This document shows positions 28,593 through 37,191 of a DNA stretch of 64,000 nucleotides, piece after piece. Position 1 is the stretch's first letter. Every line of letters starts with the position of its first letter. The translations under genes were made by a program, and so were the position numbers. The notes beneath the pieces were generated by a model. It saw only the letters and a list, made by a program, of their open reading frames with translations. It did not search any database and was not told the DNA's origin. This stretch comes from Psychrobacillus psychrodurans (lineage in GTDB: Bacteria; Bacillota; Bacilli; Bacillales_A; Planococcaceae): assembly GCA_900114885.1 (NCBI GenBank), contig FOUN01000001.1, positions 434,001 to 498,000 on the forward strand, written 5' to 3'.

Positions 28593-28645
28593 GTCCCTGT
28601 GGCAGAAACAATTATGCACTATTCTGATAATTTACTGCAATTTAG
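28593..28645 (+). repeat. Family-1 repeat copy (long form)
   Basis: GTCCCTGTGGCAGAAACAAT followed by TATGCACTATTCTGATAATT and ACTGCAATTTAG. This is the 53-nt form shared with the copies at 38784 and 38945. The 28357-28781 gap otherwise holds the promoter side of the DUF2599 gene and the terminator at 28691. Confidence 0.8.
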
Positions 28646-28690
28646 TTTTATGTTAAGTACAAGGTTATATTGAAATTCAAAAAGGAAATT

Positions 28691-28725
28691 AAAAAGTGGC
28701 TGAAATCATATTTCAGCCACTTTTT
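28691..28725. terminator. Terminator of the IclR gene (bidirectional hairpin)
   Basis: Perfect 16-bp stem AAAAAGTGGCTGAAAT / ATTTCAGCCACTTTTT with a CAT loop. A and T tracts are part of the stem, so it can work on both strands. Confidence 0.9.
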
Positions 28726-28781
28726 GCGTGTTAAGCTATTCTATTTCAATTTATATCATAGTGCTTATATCTAAAAAATAA

Positions 28782-29549
28782 CTAAACTCCTGGACGATAG
28801 CCATATTGTTGGGAGATGTTCAATGCTGTTTCTTTAACCTTATCAATCAGTTCATCATTTACGCGCTCCATCGTCATTCTACTGGTTGGTCCCGATATGC
28901 TGAAGCTTGCAATGATACGACCTTGGAAATCCCTAATGGGTGCAGCAATACAGCGAATTCCTTCTTCATTTTCTATATTGTCTAAAGCATATCCATGTTT
29001 TTTAACAAGTTTTATCTCTTCATCTAGTTGTTGTTTAGACTGGATAGTTTTAGCAGTTTTAGAAGTATAAATAGTATTTTGAGCAATTTTATTGTATTTA
29101 TCCTCGGACATTCCAGACAGTAGTATTTTTCCTACCCCAGTACAATACATAGGAGATCTGTGACCGATGCGGGAAAACATGCGTATGGTCTGATTACTTT
29201 CAATTTTATCTACATAAAGTACTTCTCCATTATCTTCAATACATAGATGGACTGTTTCATTTACATTACTAGAGAGCTGCTCTAGGTGAATCTTAGAAAT
29301 GTTAATGATATCTAAATTATTTATCATATTTCGTGATAGATAAACAACTTGATAACCTAATTTATACTTATCGGTTTCCTCTACCTTAGCTACATAATTC
29401 ATATTTAGGAGCGTAGAAAGTAAACGATGAATAGTACTTTTTGATAGCCCTACTTTTTCTGAGAGACGAGCAATCTGTATTCCATCTGGATACTCAGATA
29501 TTGTGTTCAATAACATTAATGCTCTTTCTAGCGATTGTACATTTGTCAT
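28782..29549 (-). CDS. IclR-family transcriptional regulator (KdgR-like)
   Basis: Start ATG 29549 has AGGGGTG 6 nt upstream; a GTG 9 nt earlier overlaps that site. 255 residues: an IclR winged-helix domain (about 1-65, VGLSKSTIHRLLSTL as recognition helix) and a C-terminal effector domain (about 80-250) with SPMYCTGVGKILLS and GIRCIAAPIRDFQG. It diverges from the uronate operon, with two overlapping palindromes of IclR type in the shared intergenic region, so it is most likely the operon's repressor, responding to a keto-deoxy sugar acid such as KDG. Confidence 0.92.
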   Translation of the reverse strand: MTNVQSLERALMLLNTISEYPDGIQIARLSEKVGLSKSTIHRLLSTLLNMNYVAKVEETDKYKLGYQVVYLSRNMINNLDIINISKIHLEQLSSNVNETVHLCIEDNGEVLYVDKIESNQTIRMFSRIGHRSPMYCTGVGKILLSGMSEDKYNKIAQNTIYTSKTAKTIQSKQQLDEEIKLVKKHGYALDNIENEEGIRCIAAPIRDFQGRIIASFSISGPTSRMTMERVNDELIDKVKETALNISQQYGYRPGV

Positions 29550-29674
29550 GAATTGCACCCCTAAATTATATCTACTTGAAGCAGCGTTCTCTTTTCAATC
29601 TTAAGATATTAAAAATGATTTGTAAATGACAGGACCGTAAATGATAAAAAATTTAGATATTTGTAAAATATGTA

Positions 29675-29735
29675 TTGTAAGTATTCTGAAAGTATATTAT
29701 GATTAATTATGGAATAGCGTTCCACTAGGTGGAAC
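29675..29735 (+). promoter_or_regulatory. Sigma-A-like promoter and overlapping IclR-type operators of the uronate operon
   Basis: The -35 TTGTAA (29675-29680) and -10 TATGAT (29698-29703) are 17 bp apart. The expected transcription start falls at the first palindrome TGGAATAGCGTTCCA (29710-29724), which overlaps a second, GTTCCACTAGGTGGAAC (29719-29735, perfect 7-bp arms). The TGGAA-N5-TTCCA form is what IclR-family repressors often bind. Binding here would block initiation. Confidence 0.75.
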
Positions 29736-29760
29736 AATATTATTTGGAGGAGTGTTTGAA

Positions 29761-30591
29761 GTGAAAATAATGTACTCGCATCATCCAGAAGATGTAAAAG
29801 GTTATACAACTGATAAGCTAAGAGATCAATTTTTAATGGAATCTGTATTTTTGGAAGACTCTATTGAACTAACTTACAGTCATGTAGATCGTATTATTTA
29901 CGGTGGGGCTATGCCTAAAGAGAAAGCGCTTACACTTAGTGCTGAAAAAGAGCTTGCAGCATCTTATTTCTTAGAAAGACGTGAAATGGGTGTTATTAAT
30001 ATTGGTGGAGACGGCGTTATTATGTTAGACGGAGAGAAAATGGAACTTAATAGTAAAGAAGGTATTTATATTGGTCGAGGGACGAAAGAAGTAATCTTTC
30101 AGTCAAATGACCCGAACAATCCAGCTAAGTTCTACATAAACTCATGTCCTGCCCATAAAAAGTATCCGACAGTAAAAGTTAGCCAGGACCAAGCTATTGC
30201 ACGACCATTAGGTGATATTAAATCGATGAATAAACGGACAATCTATCAATTCATCCATCCAGACGTACTGGAAACTTGTCAACTAAGTATGGGGATGACC
30301 GTTTTGGAAGAGGGAAGTGGTTGGAACACTATGCCATGTCACACTCATGAAAGACGAATGGAAGTCTATTTGTATTTTAATATGCAAGAGGATACGAGAG
30401 TCTTTCATCTTATGGGGCAACCTACTGAAACGCGTCACATTGTAATGGCAAATGAACAGGCAGTTCTATCACCAAGCTGGTCTATTCATTCAGGAATCGG
30501 TACTAGCAACTATACATTCATTTGGGGAATGTGTGGGGAAAATCAGGATTTTGACGATATGGATTTCGTTGATATGAAAGAAATTAGATAA
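29761..30591 (+). CDS. kduI: 5-dehydro-4-deoxy-D-glucuronate isomerase
   Basis: GTG 29761 lies 8 nt after GGAGGAG and gives 276 residues, the usual KduI length. Family features: YTTDKLRDQFLMESVF, YSHVDRIIYGG and the metal-binding cupin stretch MPCHTHERRMEVYLYF (about 195-210), with a later His in SWSIHSGIGT. Reaction: 4-deoxy-L-threo-5-hexosulose uronate (the product of unsaturated uronate ring opening) to 3-deoxy-D-glycero-2,5-hexodiulosonate. First gene of the uronate operon. Confidence 0.96.
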   Translation: MKIMYSHHPEDVKGYTTDKLRDQFLMESVFLEDSIELTYSHVDRIIYGGAMPKEKALTLSAEKELAASYFLERREMGVINIGGDGVIMLDGEKMELNSKEGIYIGRGTKEVIFQSNDPNNPAKFYINSCPAHKKYPTVKVSQDQAIARPLGDIKSMNKRTIYQFIHPDVLETCQLSMGMTVLEEGSGWNTMPCHTHERRMEVYLYFNMQEDTRVFHLMGQPTETRHIVMANEQAVLSPSWSIHSGIGTSNYTFIWGMCGENQDFDDMDFVDMKEIR

Positions 30592-30624
30592 CCATTTTTA
30601 GTTTATAAAAATTGAGGTGGAATT

Positions 30625-31593
30625 GTGGCTAATAACGCTGTGATTATTACAGATTGTGATCATTACGACATTGAAATTGAGACAGAGATTCTAAGTAAGA
30701 GCGCCATTAAGTTCCAAAAGAAACAATGTAAGACGGAACAGGATTTGATTGAACAATGCCATGATGCCACTGTTTGGATCAACCAATACGCGCCTATTAC
30801 GGAGAATGTTCTGGCAAATAGTCCGAATTTAAAACTGGTCATCCGATATGGTGTAGGTGTAAACAATGTAGACGTCCAAGCTGCTACTAAGTATGGTGTG
30901 CAAGTTTGTAATGTACCAGACTATGGCACACAAGAAGTTGCAGATCACGCGCTGGCTTGTCTACTTACGCTAACCCGTAAAGTATCCCAAATGAGTTCAC
31001 TGGTTAAACAAGGAGTTTGGGATTACCAAAAGAGTATTCCTGTTTATCGGCATTCAGAGCAGAAGGTGGGAATAATAGGGATCGGACGAATAGGCACTGC
31101 TTTCGCCAATCGCGTGCATGCGCTAAATAGTCAAGTTTTAGCTTATGATCCCAAGATGACGGAAGAAAGAATAAACCGTGCACCTGAATTCGTTCAATTT
31201 GTAGATTTAGAAACTCTATTAAAAGAATCTGATATTGTGTCTATCCATTGCCCACTTGACTCAGCGTATCACTTAATAGGAGAAGAAGAATTACAAAAGA
31301 TGAAACGTTCTTCTTATTTAATAAATGTATCTCGTGGTGGGATTATCAATGAAAATGCTCTAGACAAGGCATTAACAGAAGGATGGATAGCAGGTGCTGC
31401 ACTGGATGTTTCGGAGATTGAACCGATTCCTTTGGACTCACCTCTGCTAAGACTTGAGAATTTATATTGTACACCGCATATGGGATGGTATTCCGAGGAA
31501 TCAGCTAAAGAGTTAAAAAGAAAAGTTGCTGAAGAAGCGGTTAGGTTTTTACAAGGGGAACAAGTGCATTATCCAATAAATAATTTAACTTGA
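30625..31593 (+). CDS. D-isomer-specific 2-hydroxyacid dehydrogenase (CtBP-like)
   Basis: 322 residues from GTG with GAGGTGG upstream. The NAD site is VGIIGIGRIGTAFA (about 150-163). Substrate-binding Arg lies in IRYGVGVNNVD, and the catalytic His in CTPHMGWYSEES. Active-site layout is that of the C-terminal-binding-protein/phosphoglycerate dehydrogenase group. In a uronate operon it could reduce or oxidise a keto acid such as a hexulosonate; the substrate cannot be read from sequence. Confidence 0.88.
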   Translation: MANNAVIITDCDHYDIEIETEILSKSAIKFQKKQCKTEQDLIEQCHDATVWINQYAPITENVLANSPNLKLVIRYGVGVNNVDVQAATKYGVQVCNVPDYGTQEVADHALACLLTLTRKVSQMSSLVKQGVWDYQKSIPVYRHSEQKVGIIGIGRIGTAFANRVHALNSQVLAYDPKMTEERINRAPEFVQFVDLETLLKESDIVSIHCPLDSAYHLIGEEELQKMKRSSYLINVSRGGIINENALDKALTEGWIAGAALDVSEIEPIPLDSPLLRLENLYCTPHMGWYSEESAKELKRKVAEEAVRFLQGEQVHYPINNLT

Positions 31594-31611
31594 AAATGAG
31601 GGGTGTAGAGA

Positions 31612-32640
31612 ATGAAAAAAAGATTAAAAGCTATAGTAGGTTTTGGAATCGCTTTCACAATGGCGGCATTTTTAACTGGTTGTAGTGAAGACGAAACTGT
31701 GGCAGTAAATGGTGAATCATCTCAAAAAACACAAGTGCTGAAGGTCGCTTTCAATCAACCAGATACTCATCCACAATATAAAGCAATGGAGCAGTTCGGT
31801 GAAGAGTTAAAAGAAAAAACAAACGGTGCCTATGAAATTGAAATGTATCCTAATGAATTGTTGGGTGCCCAACGCGAAACAATTGAACTTGTTCAATCAG
31901 GAACAATTTCGATGTCCATTGTAGCAGGTAGTTTAATGGAAAACTTTAACGATGAATTCGTTGTATTCAATCTACCATATGTTTTCGATTCAAAAGATCA
32001 TCAATTATCCGTATTTAACAATTCAGATATCATAGGGAATCTATATAGTTCTGTTGAAGACCAAGGGATGTCTGTAGTTGGTGCATTCCACGGAGGTATC
32101 CGTAATGTATACAATAATGTTAAGCCGATTGAAACACCAGAAGATTTAAAAGGACTTAAAGTACGAATCATTGACAGTGATACAAATATTAAAATGATGG
32201 AAAAAATGGGTGGCGTCGGTACACCGATGGGTCAAGGGGAAGTTTATACTGCTCTACAATCAGGAGTACTTGAGGGTGGAGAAAACAATGAGTTAATCTA
32301 TGCGAACTTAAAGCATAGTGAGATTGCTAAATACTACTCTTATACACAGCATTTGATGATTCCCGACTATTTAATAATAAATAATGATCTATTAAAAGGA
32401 ATGTCAGAAGAGCATAGAAAGATATTTGAAGAAGGATTTGCGAAAGCGGTTGATAATGCTGTTAATCTTTGGGATACGGAAGTAGAGAAAGCGATTACGG
32501 ACGCTGAAACAGATGGTGCAGAGTTCAATAAGCCAGATATCAAGGTATTCCAAGATGCAGTGCAACCGTTACTAGAAGAGAAATTATCATCTGAAGGTGC
32601 AAAAGCTCTTTACGACAAAGTAAGAGAAGCTGCTAAATAG
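31612..32640 (+). CDS. TRAP transporter substrate-binding lipoprotein (DctP)
   Basis: 342 residues. A lipoprotein signal peptide with lipobox LTGC (Cys 24) anchors it outside the membrane. DctP features: RETIELVQSGTI, LPYVF, GLKVRI with the carboxylate-binding Arg, and VYTALQSGVLEGGENN. In this operon the ligand is probably a uronate or a keto-deoxy sugar acid. The two membrane subunits follow directly. Confidence 0.94.
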   Translation: MKKRLKAIVGFGIAFTMAAFLTGCSEDETVAVNGESSQKTQVLKVAFNQPDTHPQYKAMEQFGEELKEKTNGAYEIEMYPNELLGAQRETIELVQSGTISMSIVAGSLMENFNDEFVVFNLPYVFDSKDHQLSVFNNSDIIGNLYSSVEDQGMSVVGAFHGGIRNVYNNVKPIETPEDLKGLKVRIIDSDTNIKMMEKMGGVGTPMGQGEVYTALQSGVLEGGENNELIYANLKHSEIAKYYSYTQHLMIPDYLIINNDLLKGMSEEHRKIFEEGFAKAVDNAVNLWDTEVEKAITDAETDGAEFNKPDIKVFQDAVQPLLEEKLSSEGAKALYDKVREAAK

Positions 32641-32654
32641 GTCGGAGTGATTTT

Positions 32655-33188
32655 ATGAATACAGTAAAAAAGGTTTTAGACAAAATATTAGCGGTTGTTT
32701 GTATAGCGCTATTTAGTTTTCTAGTGTTACTTGTCACATGGCAAGTCGTGACCCGATTTGTATTTAATAGCCCAAGTGTATTCTCAGAGGAATTGGCGAA
32801 ATATTGTTTTGTATGGCTAACTTTGTTTGGTTCTGCATTTGTCTTTGGAGAAAATGGTCATATGGCAATCGATTTTGTCCGTGAAAAGTTTCCAGACAAG
32901 ATGAGAATGGGAGTGGAAGTATTTATCGAGTTAGTAGTAATTGTATTTGCTGTATTAGTTCTTATTATGGGCGGATATAGTGCGACTAGCCTTGCTTGGA
33001 ATCAAATGAATGCTACGCTACATGTTCCCGTTGGCTATTTATATGCAGCCATTCCTTTAAGCGGAATATTTATTGTTTACTATTGTATAAATAGTATTTA
33101 CTTGATTGTAACAAAGAAAAAATCTTTAGAAGAAATTGATCTGTCAACAACACCAAAAGCTAAGAGCGACTTGCAAGGAGGAATGTAA
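32655..33188 (+). CDS. TRAP transporter small permease (DctQ)
   Basis: 177 residues with four transmembrane helices and the DctQ signature WQVVTRFVFNSPSVFSEELAK, read as WQVVTRFVFN and FSEELAKYCFVWLTLFGSA. It starts 14 nt after the binding-protein gene and ends one nucleotide before the large permease start. Confidence 0.93.
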   Translation: MNTVKKVLDKILAVVCIALFSFLVLLVTWQVVTRFVFNSPSVFSEELAKYCFVWLTLFGSAFVFGENGHMAIDFVREKFPDKMRMGVEVFIELVVIVFAVLVLIMGGYSATSLAWNQMNATLHVPVGYLYAAIPLSGIFIVYYCINSIYLIVTKKKSLEEIDLSTTPKAKSDLQGGM

Positions 33189-33189
33189 A

Positions 33190-34497
33190 ATGGATGTAGC
33201 TTTGCAAGCCGCGCTTATTCTATTAATCTGTGTAGCATTTTTATTGATCATCGGTGCTCCAATTGCTGTAAGTTTGGGGATTGCTTCTGTCTTAGCGATG
33301 ATTTCTATTATGGATTTCAACAACTCTCTTTTGACATCAGCGCAACGAATGTTTGCTGGTACCAATTCATTTACGTTACTAGCAATACCATTCTTTGTAC
33401 TGGCTGGTGTAATCATGAACAACGGCGGTATAGCGTTAAGACTAATAAATTGTGCGAAAGTATTAAGTGGTAGATTACCTGGCTCTCTAGCGCATACGAA
33501 TATTGTAGCCAATATGATGTTTGGATCAATCAGTGGTTCAGCAGTTGCAGCTGCAGCTGCTGTAGGTAGTACGATGGGCCCTTTGCAAGCAAAAGAAGGA
33601 TATGACAGAAACTTCAATGCAGCAGTAAACATCGCATCTGCACCAACTGGTATGCTTATCCCACCTAGTAATACGTTAATTGTTTATTCCTTGGTAAGTG
33701 GAGGTACATCAATTGCTGCATTATTTATGGCTGGATATATTCCAGGAATCATGTGGGGTCTAGGTTGCATGATTGTTGCTTACTTTATGGCTAAAAAACG
33801 TGGCTATAAAAGTGATGAAAGAGTGTCATTACGTGTAGCATTGCGTGTATTTCTGGATGCAATTCCAAGTTTGTTCTTAATCATTATCGTAATCGGTGGA
33901 ATTATTTATGGTGTCTTCACTGCAACAGAAGGTTCTGCAATTGCAGTTGTGTATTCGTTATTACTTTCCTTTGTCTATAAGACAATTAAGGTAAAGGATT
34001 TACCGAGGATTCTGTTAGATTCTACTCGAACAACATCGATTGTAATCTTTTTAATCGGCGTATCTTCCATCATGTCATGGGTTATGGCTTTTACTAATAT
34101 ACCAGGCATAATAGCTGATACATTACTAGCTTTGACAGACAACATTTATATTATTCTATTGATTATGAACTTAGTCTTGTTAATTGTTGGGACGTTTATG
34201 GATCCAACTCCAGCTGTATTAATTTTCACACCTATCTTTTTACCGATTGCTGTGAGCTTTGGTGTGGATCCAGTTCATTTTGGAATTATGCTTATATTTA
34301 ACTTGTCCATTGGAACTATCACACCACCAGTAGGGCCAGTGTTATTTGTTGGAGCCAAGGTCGCTAATTTGAAGATAGAAAGTATCATTAAACCATTGAT
34401 ACCGTTCTTTGTAGTAACAGTTGCTATATTGATAATTGTTACATACATTCCTTCTATTTCACTATTTATCCCTGAGCTTTTTGGATTAGTGAAGTAA
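33190..34497 (+). CDS. TRAP transporter large permease (DctM)
   Basis: I place the start at ATG 33190, 7 nt after AAGGAGG; a longer frame from 33136 overlaps the DctQ gene and is not needed. 435 residues with about 12 hydrophobic segments. DctM signatures: FFVLAGVIMNNGGIA, GSISGSAVAAAAAVG and IPPSNTLIVYSL, plus ITPPVGPVLFVG near the C-terminus. Sodium-coupled uptake with the DctP and DctQ subunits. Confidence 0.95.
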   Translation: MDVALQAALILLICVAFLLIIGAPIAVSLGIASVLAMISIMDFNNSLLTSAQRMFAGTNSFTLLAIPFFVLAGVIMNNGGIALRLINCAKVLSGRLPGSLAHTNIVANMMFGSISGSAVAAAAAVGSTMGPLQAKEGYDRNFNAAVNIASAPTGMLIPPSNTLIVYSLVSGGTSIAALFMAGYIPGIMWGLGCMIVAYFMAKKRGYKSDERVSLRVALRVFLDAIPSLFLIIIVIGGIIYGVFTATEGSAIAVVYSLLLSFVYKTIKVKDLPRILLDSTRTTSIVIFLIGVSSIMSWVMAFTNIPGIIADTLLALTDNIYIILLIMNLVLLIVGTFMDPTPAVLIFTPIFLPIAVSFGVDPVHFGIMLIFNLSIGTITPPVGPVLFVGAKVANLKIESIIKPLIPFFVVTVAILIIVTYIPSISLFIPELFGLVK

Positions 34498-34526
34498 GGC
34501 CGATAATGATAAATCATTAGTCAAGG

Positions 34527-34570
34527 TAAATCGGTCATTTCGATAATTCGTTATCGGTATGGCCGATTTA
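34527..34570 (+). terminator. Intergenic hairpin with TTCG tetraloop
   Basis: Outer arms TAAATCGG / CCGATTTA (34527-34534, 34563-34570) enclose an inner stem CGATAA-TTCG-TTATCG with a very stable UUCG loop in RNA. A smaller palindrome AATGATAAATCATT lies just before. No long T tract follows, so it may attenuate transcription or protect mRNA ends rather than fully terminate the operon. Confidence 0.6.
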
Positions 34571-34598
34571 TGTTTACTAACGAAGTGGGGGAAGTAAT

Positions 34599-35636
34599 TT
34601 GAAAGCTATTGTCTATACGGGACCTAACGATGTCTCTTTTAGGGAAGTATCAAAACCAGATCTAAAGGAAAATTATTCACTGATAAAAACTTCCCACGTG
34701 GGGATTTGTGGAACCGATCTAAATATATTTGCGGGAACCCATCCACGTGCAAAATCACCATTAATCATGGGGCATGAATTCTCAGGAACCATCGCTAGTG
34801 AGCACCCGACAATTGGAGTTGGAGAAAAAGTGACGGTCAATCCATTGTTGTCATGTGGAAAATGTCATCCTTGTAATACAGGAAATCCTCACGTTTGTGA
34901 AGACTTAAAATTGATAGGAATAGATATAGATGGTGGAATGGCTGAGTATGTAGCTGTGCCTAATCATTGTATTGTGCCATTACCGAAAGATGTTTCTTTA
35001 AAAACTGGAGCATTGGTTGAACCAATTTCAGTTGCTGTACATGCGATTCGACAAGGTGGGTATAAAGCGGGAGACCGTGCAGTGGTTTTTGGAGCAGGTA
35101 CGATTGGACTTTGTGTTGCGTTGACGTTACGTCATTACGGAGCTTCACAAGTTACAGTTATTGAAACAAACGATGACCGTCTGAAGATGGCAAAAGAGTT
35201 AGGTTTTCATACACTTAATCCAATCAAGGATGATATTCAAAGAGAAGTGAGAGCACTTACGTCTAATTTAGGTGCAGATATAGTATTCGATTGTGCAGGA
35301 CATCCAAGCGTACTGGATTTAGTGACCGATATAGTAAAAGTAAAAGGAAAGATTGTTATTGTTGCGGCTTATAAAAAACCAGCAGAATTTCAATTGCTTC
35401 AAGGGATGTTCAAAGAGCTGACTGTTCGGTTTGTTCGCGTCTATACACCTACAGATGTTGACCTTGCGATGCAGATTTTAGTGAATAATTTAGACTTCGA
35501 ACAATTGATAACACATGTGTTTCCACCAGAGAAAGCAAAAGAAGGCTTCGATTTACTGGTGACACCTTCTGAAGCGATTAAAGTACTTTATCAATTTGAT
35601 CATGTAGGAGATGAGAACAACGAATCCATTATTTGA
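34599..35636 (+). CDS. Zinc-dependent medium-chain alcohol dehydrogenase
   Basis: 345 residues from TTG preceded by GGGGGAAG. Catalytic zinc ligands C37 (GICGTD) and H59-E60 (MGHEF), structural zinc cysteines C86, C89, C92 and C100 (CGKCHPCNTGNPHVC) and the nucleotide site VFGAGTIGLCVAL are all present. The L-threonine/L-iditol/galactitol dehydrogenase branch fits best. It likely oxidises or reduces a sugar acid or polyol intermediate of the operon. Its last 26 nt overlap the next gene. Confidence 0.9.
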   Translation: MKAIVYTGPNDVSFREVSKPDLKENYSLIKTSHVGICGTDLNIFAGTHPRAKSPLIMGHEFSGTIASEHPTIGVGEKVTVNPLLSCGKCHPCNTGNPHVCEDLKLIGIDIDGGMAEYVAVPNHCIVPLPKDVSLKTGALVEPISVAVHAIRQGGYKAGDRAVVFGAGTIGLCVALTLRHYGASQVTVIETNDDRLKMAKELGFHTLNPIKDDIQREVRALTSNLGADIVFDCAGHPSVLDLVTDIVKVKGKIVIVAAYKKPAEFQLLQGMFKELTVRFVRVYTPTDVDLAMQILVNNLDFEQLITHVFPPEKAKEGFDLLVTPSEAIKVLYQFDHVGDENNESII

Positions 35637-36375
35637 TTTATCAGGAAAAGTAGCAGTGGTAACTGGAGGAAATAAAGGAATAGGAAAAGCAATTTCTTTA
35701 GGTCTTGCACAGGCTGGTGCAAATATCGTTGTCATTGCCAGGGATATCCAAGAAGAATATCTCGAGAGTATTAGGGCAGTTGGAGTGAAAGCAATTGGAA
35801 TATCATTTGACCTTCAACAAATAGAAAAGTTTGATGAATTGGTGGAAGAAATCATTGGGAAGATGGGTAAAATTGATATTCTAATCAATAATGCAGGAGT
35901 TCAGCGTAGATCCCCAGCAGTTGACTTTGACAAGGCGGATTGGGATTACGTTATGAATGTCAATGCTAATGCAGTATACTTCCTAGCACAAAAAGTTGGA
36001 CAGCATATGATTGAAAAAGGATCAGGTAAAATTATAAACCTAGCCTCATTATTATCTTTCCAAGGTGGTTTAACGGTTCCAGCGTATGCGGCAAGTAAAG
36101 GTGCGGTTATGCAATTTACTAAATCATTGGCAAATGAGTGGGCAGGATTAGGCGTCAATGTTAACTGCATTGCACCAGGATATATGGACACGGAAATGAA
36201 TACAGCACTCGTTGCTGATGAAGTACGTAATAAACAAATACTAGATCGCATACCGGCAGGACGATGGGGCAAAGCAGAGGATATCGCTGGGACAGCAATT
36301 TTTTTATCATCAAATGCCTCAGATTATTTACACGGATTCACAATTGCCGTTGATGGCGGTTGGCTAGGGAGATAA
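35611..36375 (+). CDS. SDR-family oxidoreductase (gluconate 5-dehydrogenase / KduD paralogue)
   Basis: 254 residues. NAD site TGGNKGIG, NNAGVQ, catalytic Ser in LASLLSFQGG and YxxxK as YAASK (Tyr about 156). Overlaps the upstream dehydrogenase gene by 26 nt, with TAGGAG touching the ATG, so translation is probably coupled. It is close to the next gene's product (shared SLLSFQGG, RIPAGRWG, ED IAG and VDGGW), yet less like KduD of Bacillus subtilis. Probable substrates are hexulosonates; the exact one is unknown. Confidence 0.88.
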   Translation: MRTTNPLFDLSGKVAVVTGGNKGIGKAISLGLAQAGANIVVIARDIQEEYLESIRAVGVKAIGISFDLQQIEKFDELVEEIIGKMGKIDILINNAGVQRRSPAVDFDKADWDYVMNVNANAVYFLAQKVGQHMIEKGSGKIINLASLLSFQGGLTVPAYAASKGAVMQFTKSLANEWAGLGVNVNCIAPGYMDTEMNTALVADEVRNKQILDRIPAGRWGKAEDIAGTAIFLSSNASDYLHGFTIAVDGGWLGR

Positions 36376-36391
36376 TAATAAAGGAGTTGGA

Positions 36392-37162
36392 ATGGTAATG
36401 ACTAATCATCAAAATATTTTTTCATTAACGGGAAAGACAGCTCTTGTGACTGGTGCTCGCACTGGTATTGGGCAAGGTATTTCAGTAGGTCTAGCTAGAG
36501 CAGGTGCCCATGTACTTTTACTCGGACATCAGGACAACTTGTCGGAAACAAAAGCAAAAATCGATGAGGTTGGAGGTACATATGAAACGATCCTAATGGA
36601 CCTAAGTAAAGTTGAGACAATTCGAGAACAGCTACAGCCTGTACTAGCTGACCACCATGTAGATATCTTAGTCAACAATGCAGGAGTTATTTATCGTGAA
36701 CCAGCAGCTGAGTACGATGAGCAAGAGTGGATGAGAGTCATGAATGTAAACATTAATTCTATCTTTATCCTATCTCAAGAAATAGGCAGAAGAATGATAG
36801 AAAAGGGTGAAGGGAAAATCATTAATATTGCGTCTCTGTTATCATTCCAAGGCGGTGTTAATGTTCCTGCCTATACAGCGAGTAAACATGCAGTTGCAGG
36901 ACTTACCAAATCACTCGCAAACGAATGGGCTTCCAAAGGAATTCAAGTTAATGCAATTGCTCCGGGATATATTGAAACTAACAACACAGAAGCACTTCGC
37001 AATGATAAAGAAAGAAGTAAATCTATATTGGAACGAATTCCAGCGGGTAGATGGGGAGCACCAGAAGATATCGCTGGAGCCGCTGTATTCTTAAGTTCAT
37101 CTGCTTCCAATTATGTCAACGGTCATGTTTTAGTCGTTGATGGCGGTTGGATGGGTAGATGA
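36392..37162 (+). CDS. kduD: 2-dehydro-3-deoxy-D-gluconate 5-dehydrogenase
   Basis: 256 residues with AAGGAG 5 nt before ATG. It keeps the KduD pattern FSLTGKTALVTGARTGIGQG, NNAGVIYRE, IASLLSFQGG, YTASKHAVAGLTKS and NAIAPGYIET, closely matching the Bacillus subtilis enzyme as I remember it. It reduces 3-deoxy-D-glycero-2,5-hexodiulosonate (KduI product) to 2-keto-3-deoxygluconate. Second of two tandem SDR genes, 16 nt after the first. Confidence 0.93.
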   Translation: MVMTNHQNIFSLTGKTALVTGARTGIGQGISVGLARAGAHVLLLGHQDNLSETKAKIDEVGGTYETILMDLSKVETIREQLQPVLADHHVDILVNNAGVIYREPAAEYDEQEWMRVMNVNINSIFILSQEIGRRMIEKGEGKIINIASLLSFQGGVNVPAYTASKHAVAGLTKSLANEWASKGIQVNAIAPGYIETNNTEALRNDKERSKSILERIPAGRWGAPEDIAGAAVFLSSSASNYVNGHVLVVDGGWMGR

Positions 37163-37191
37163 TGATTGTTTTTGGGAGAGGAAGATTGTAA

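Noticed and set aside
33136-33189. Extended start of the TRAP large permease
   Set aside because: It would overlap the DctQ gene and precede the AAGGAGG site that serves ATG 33190.
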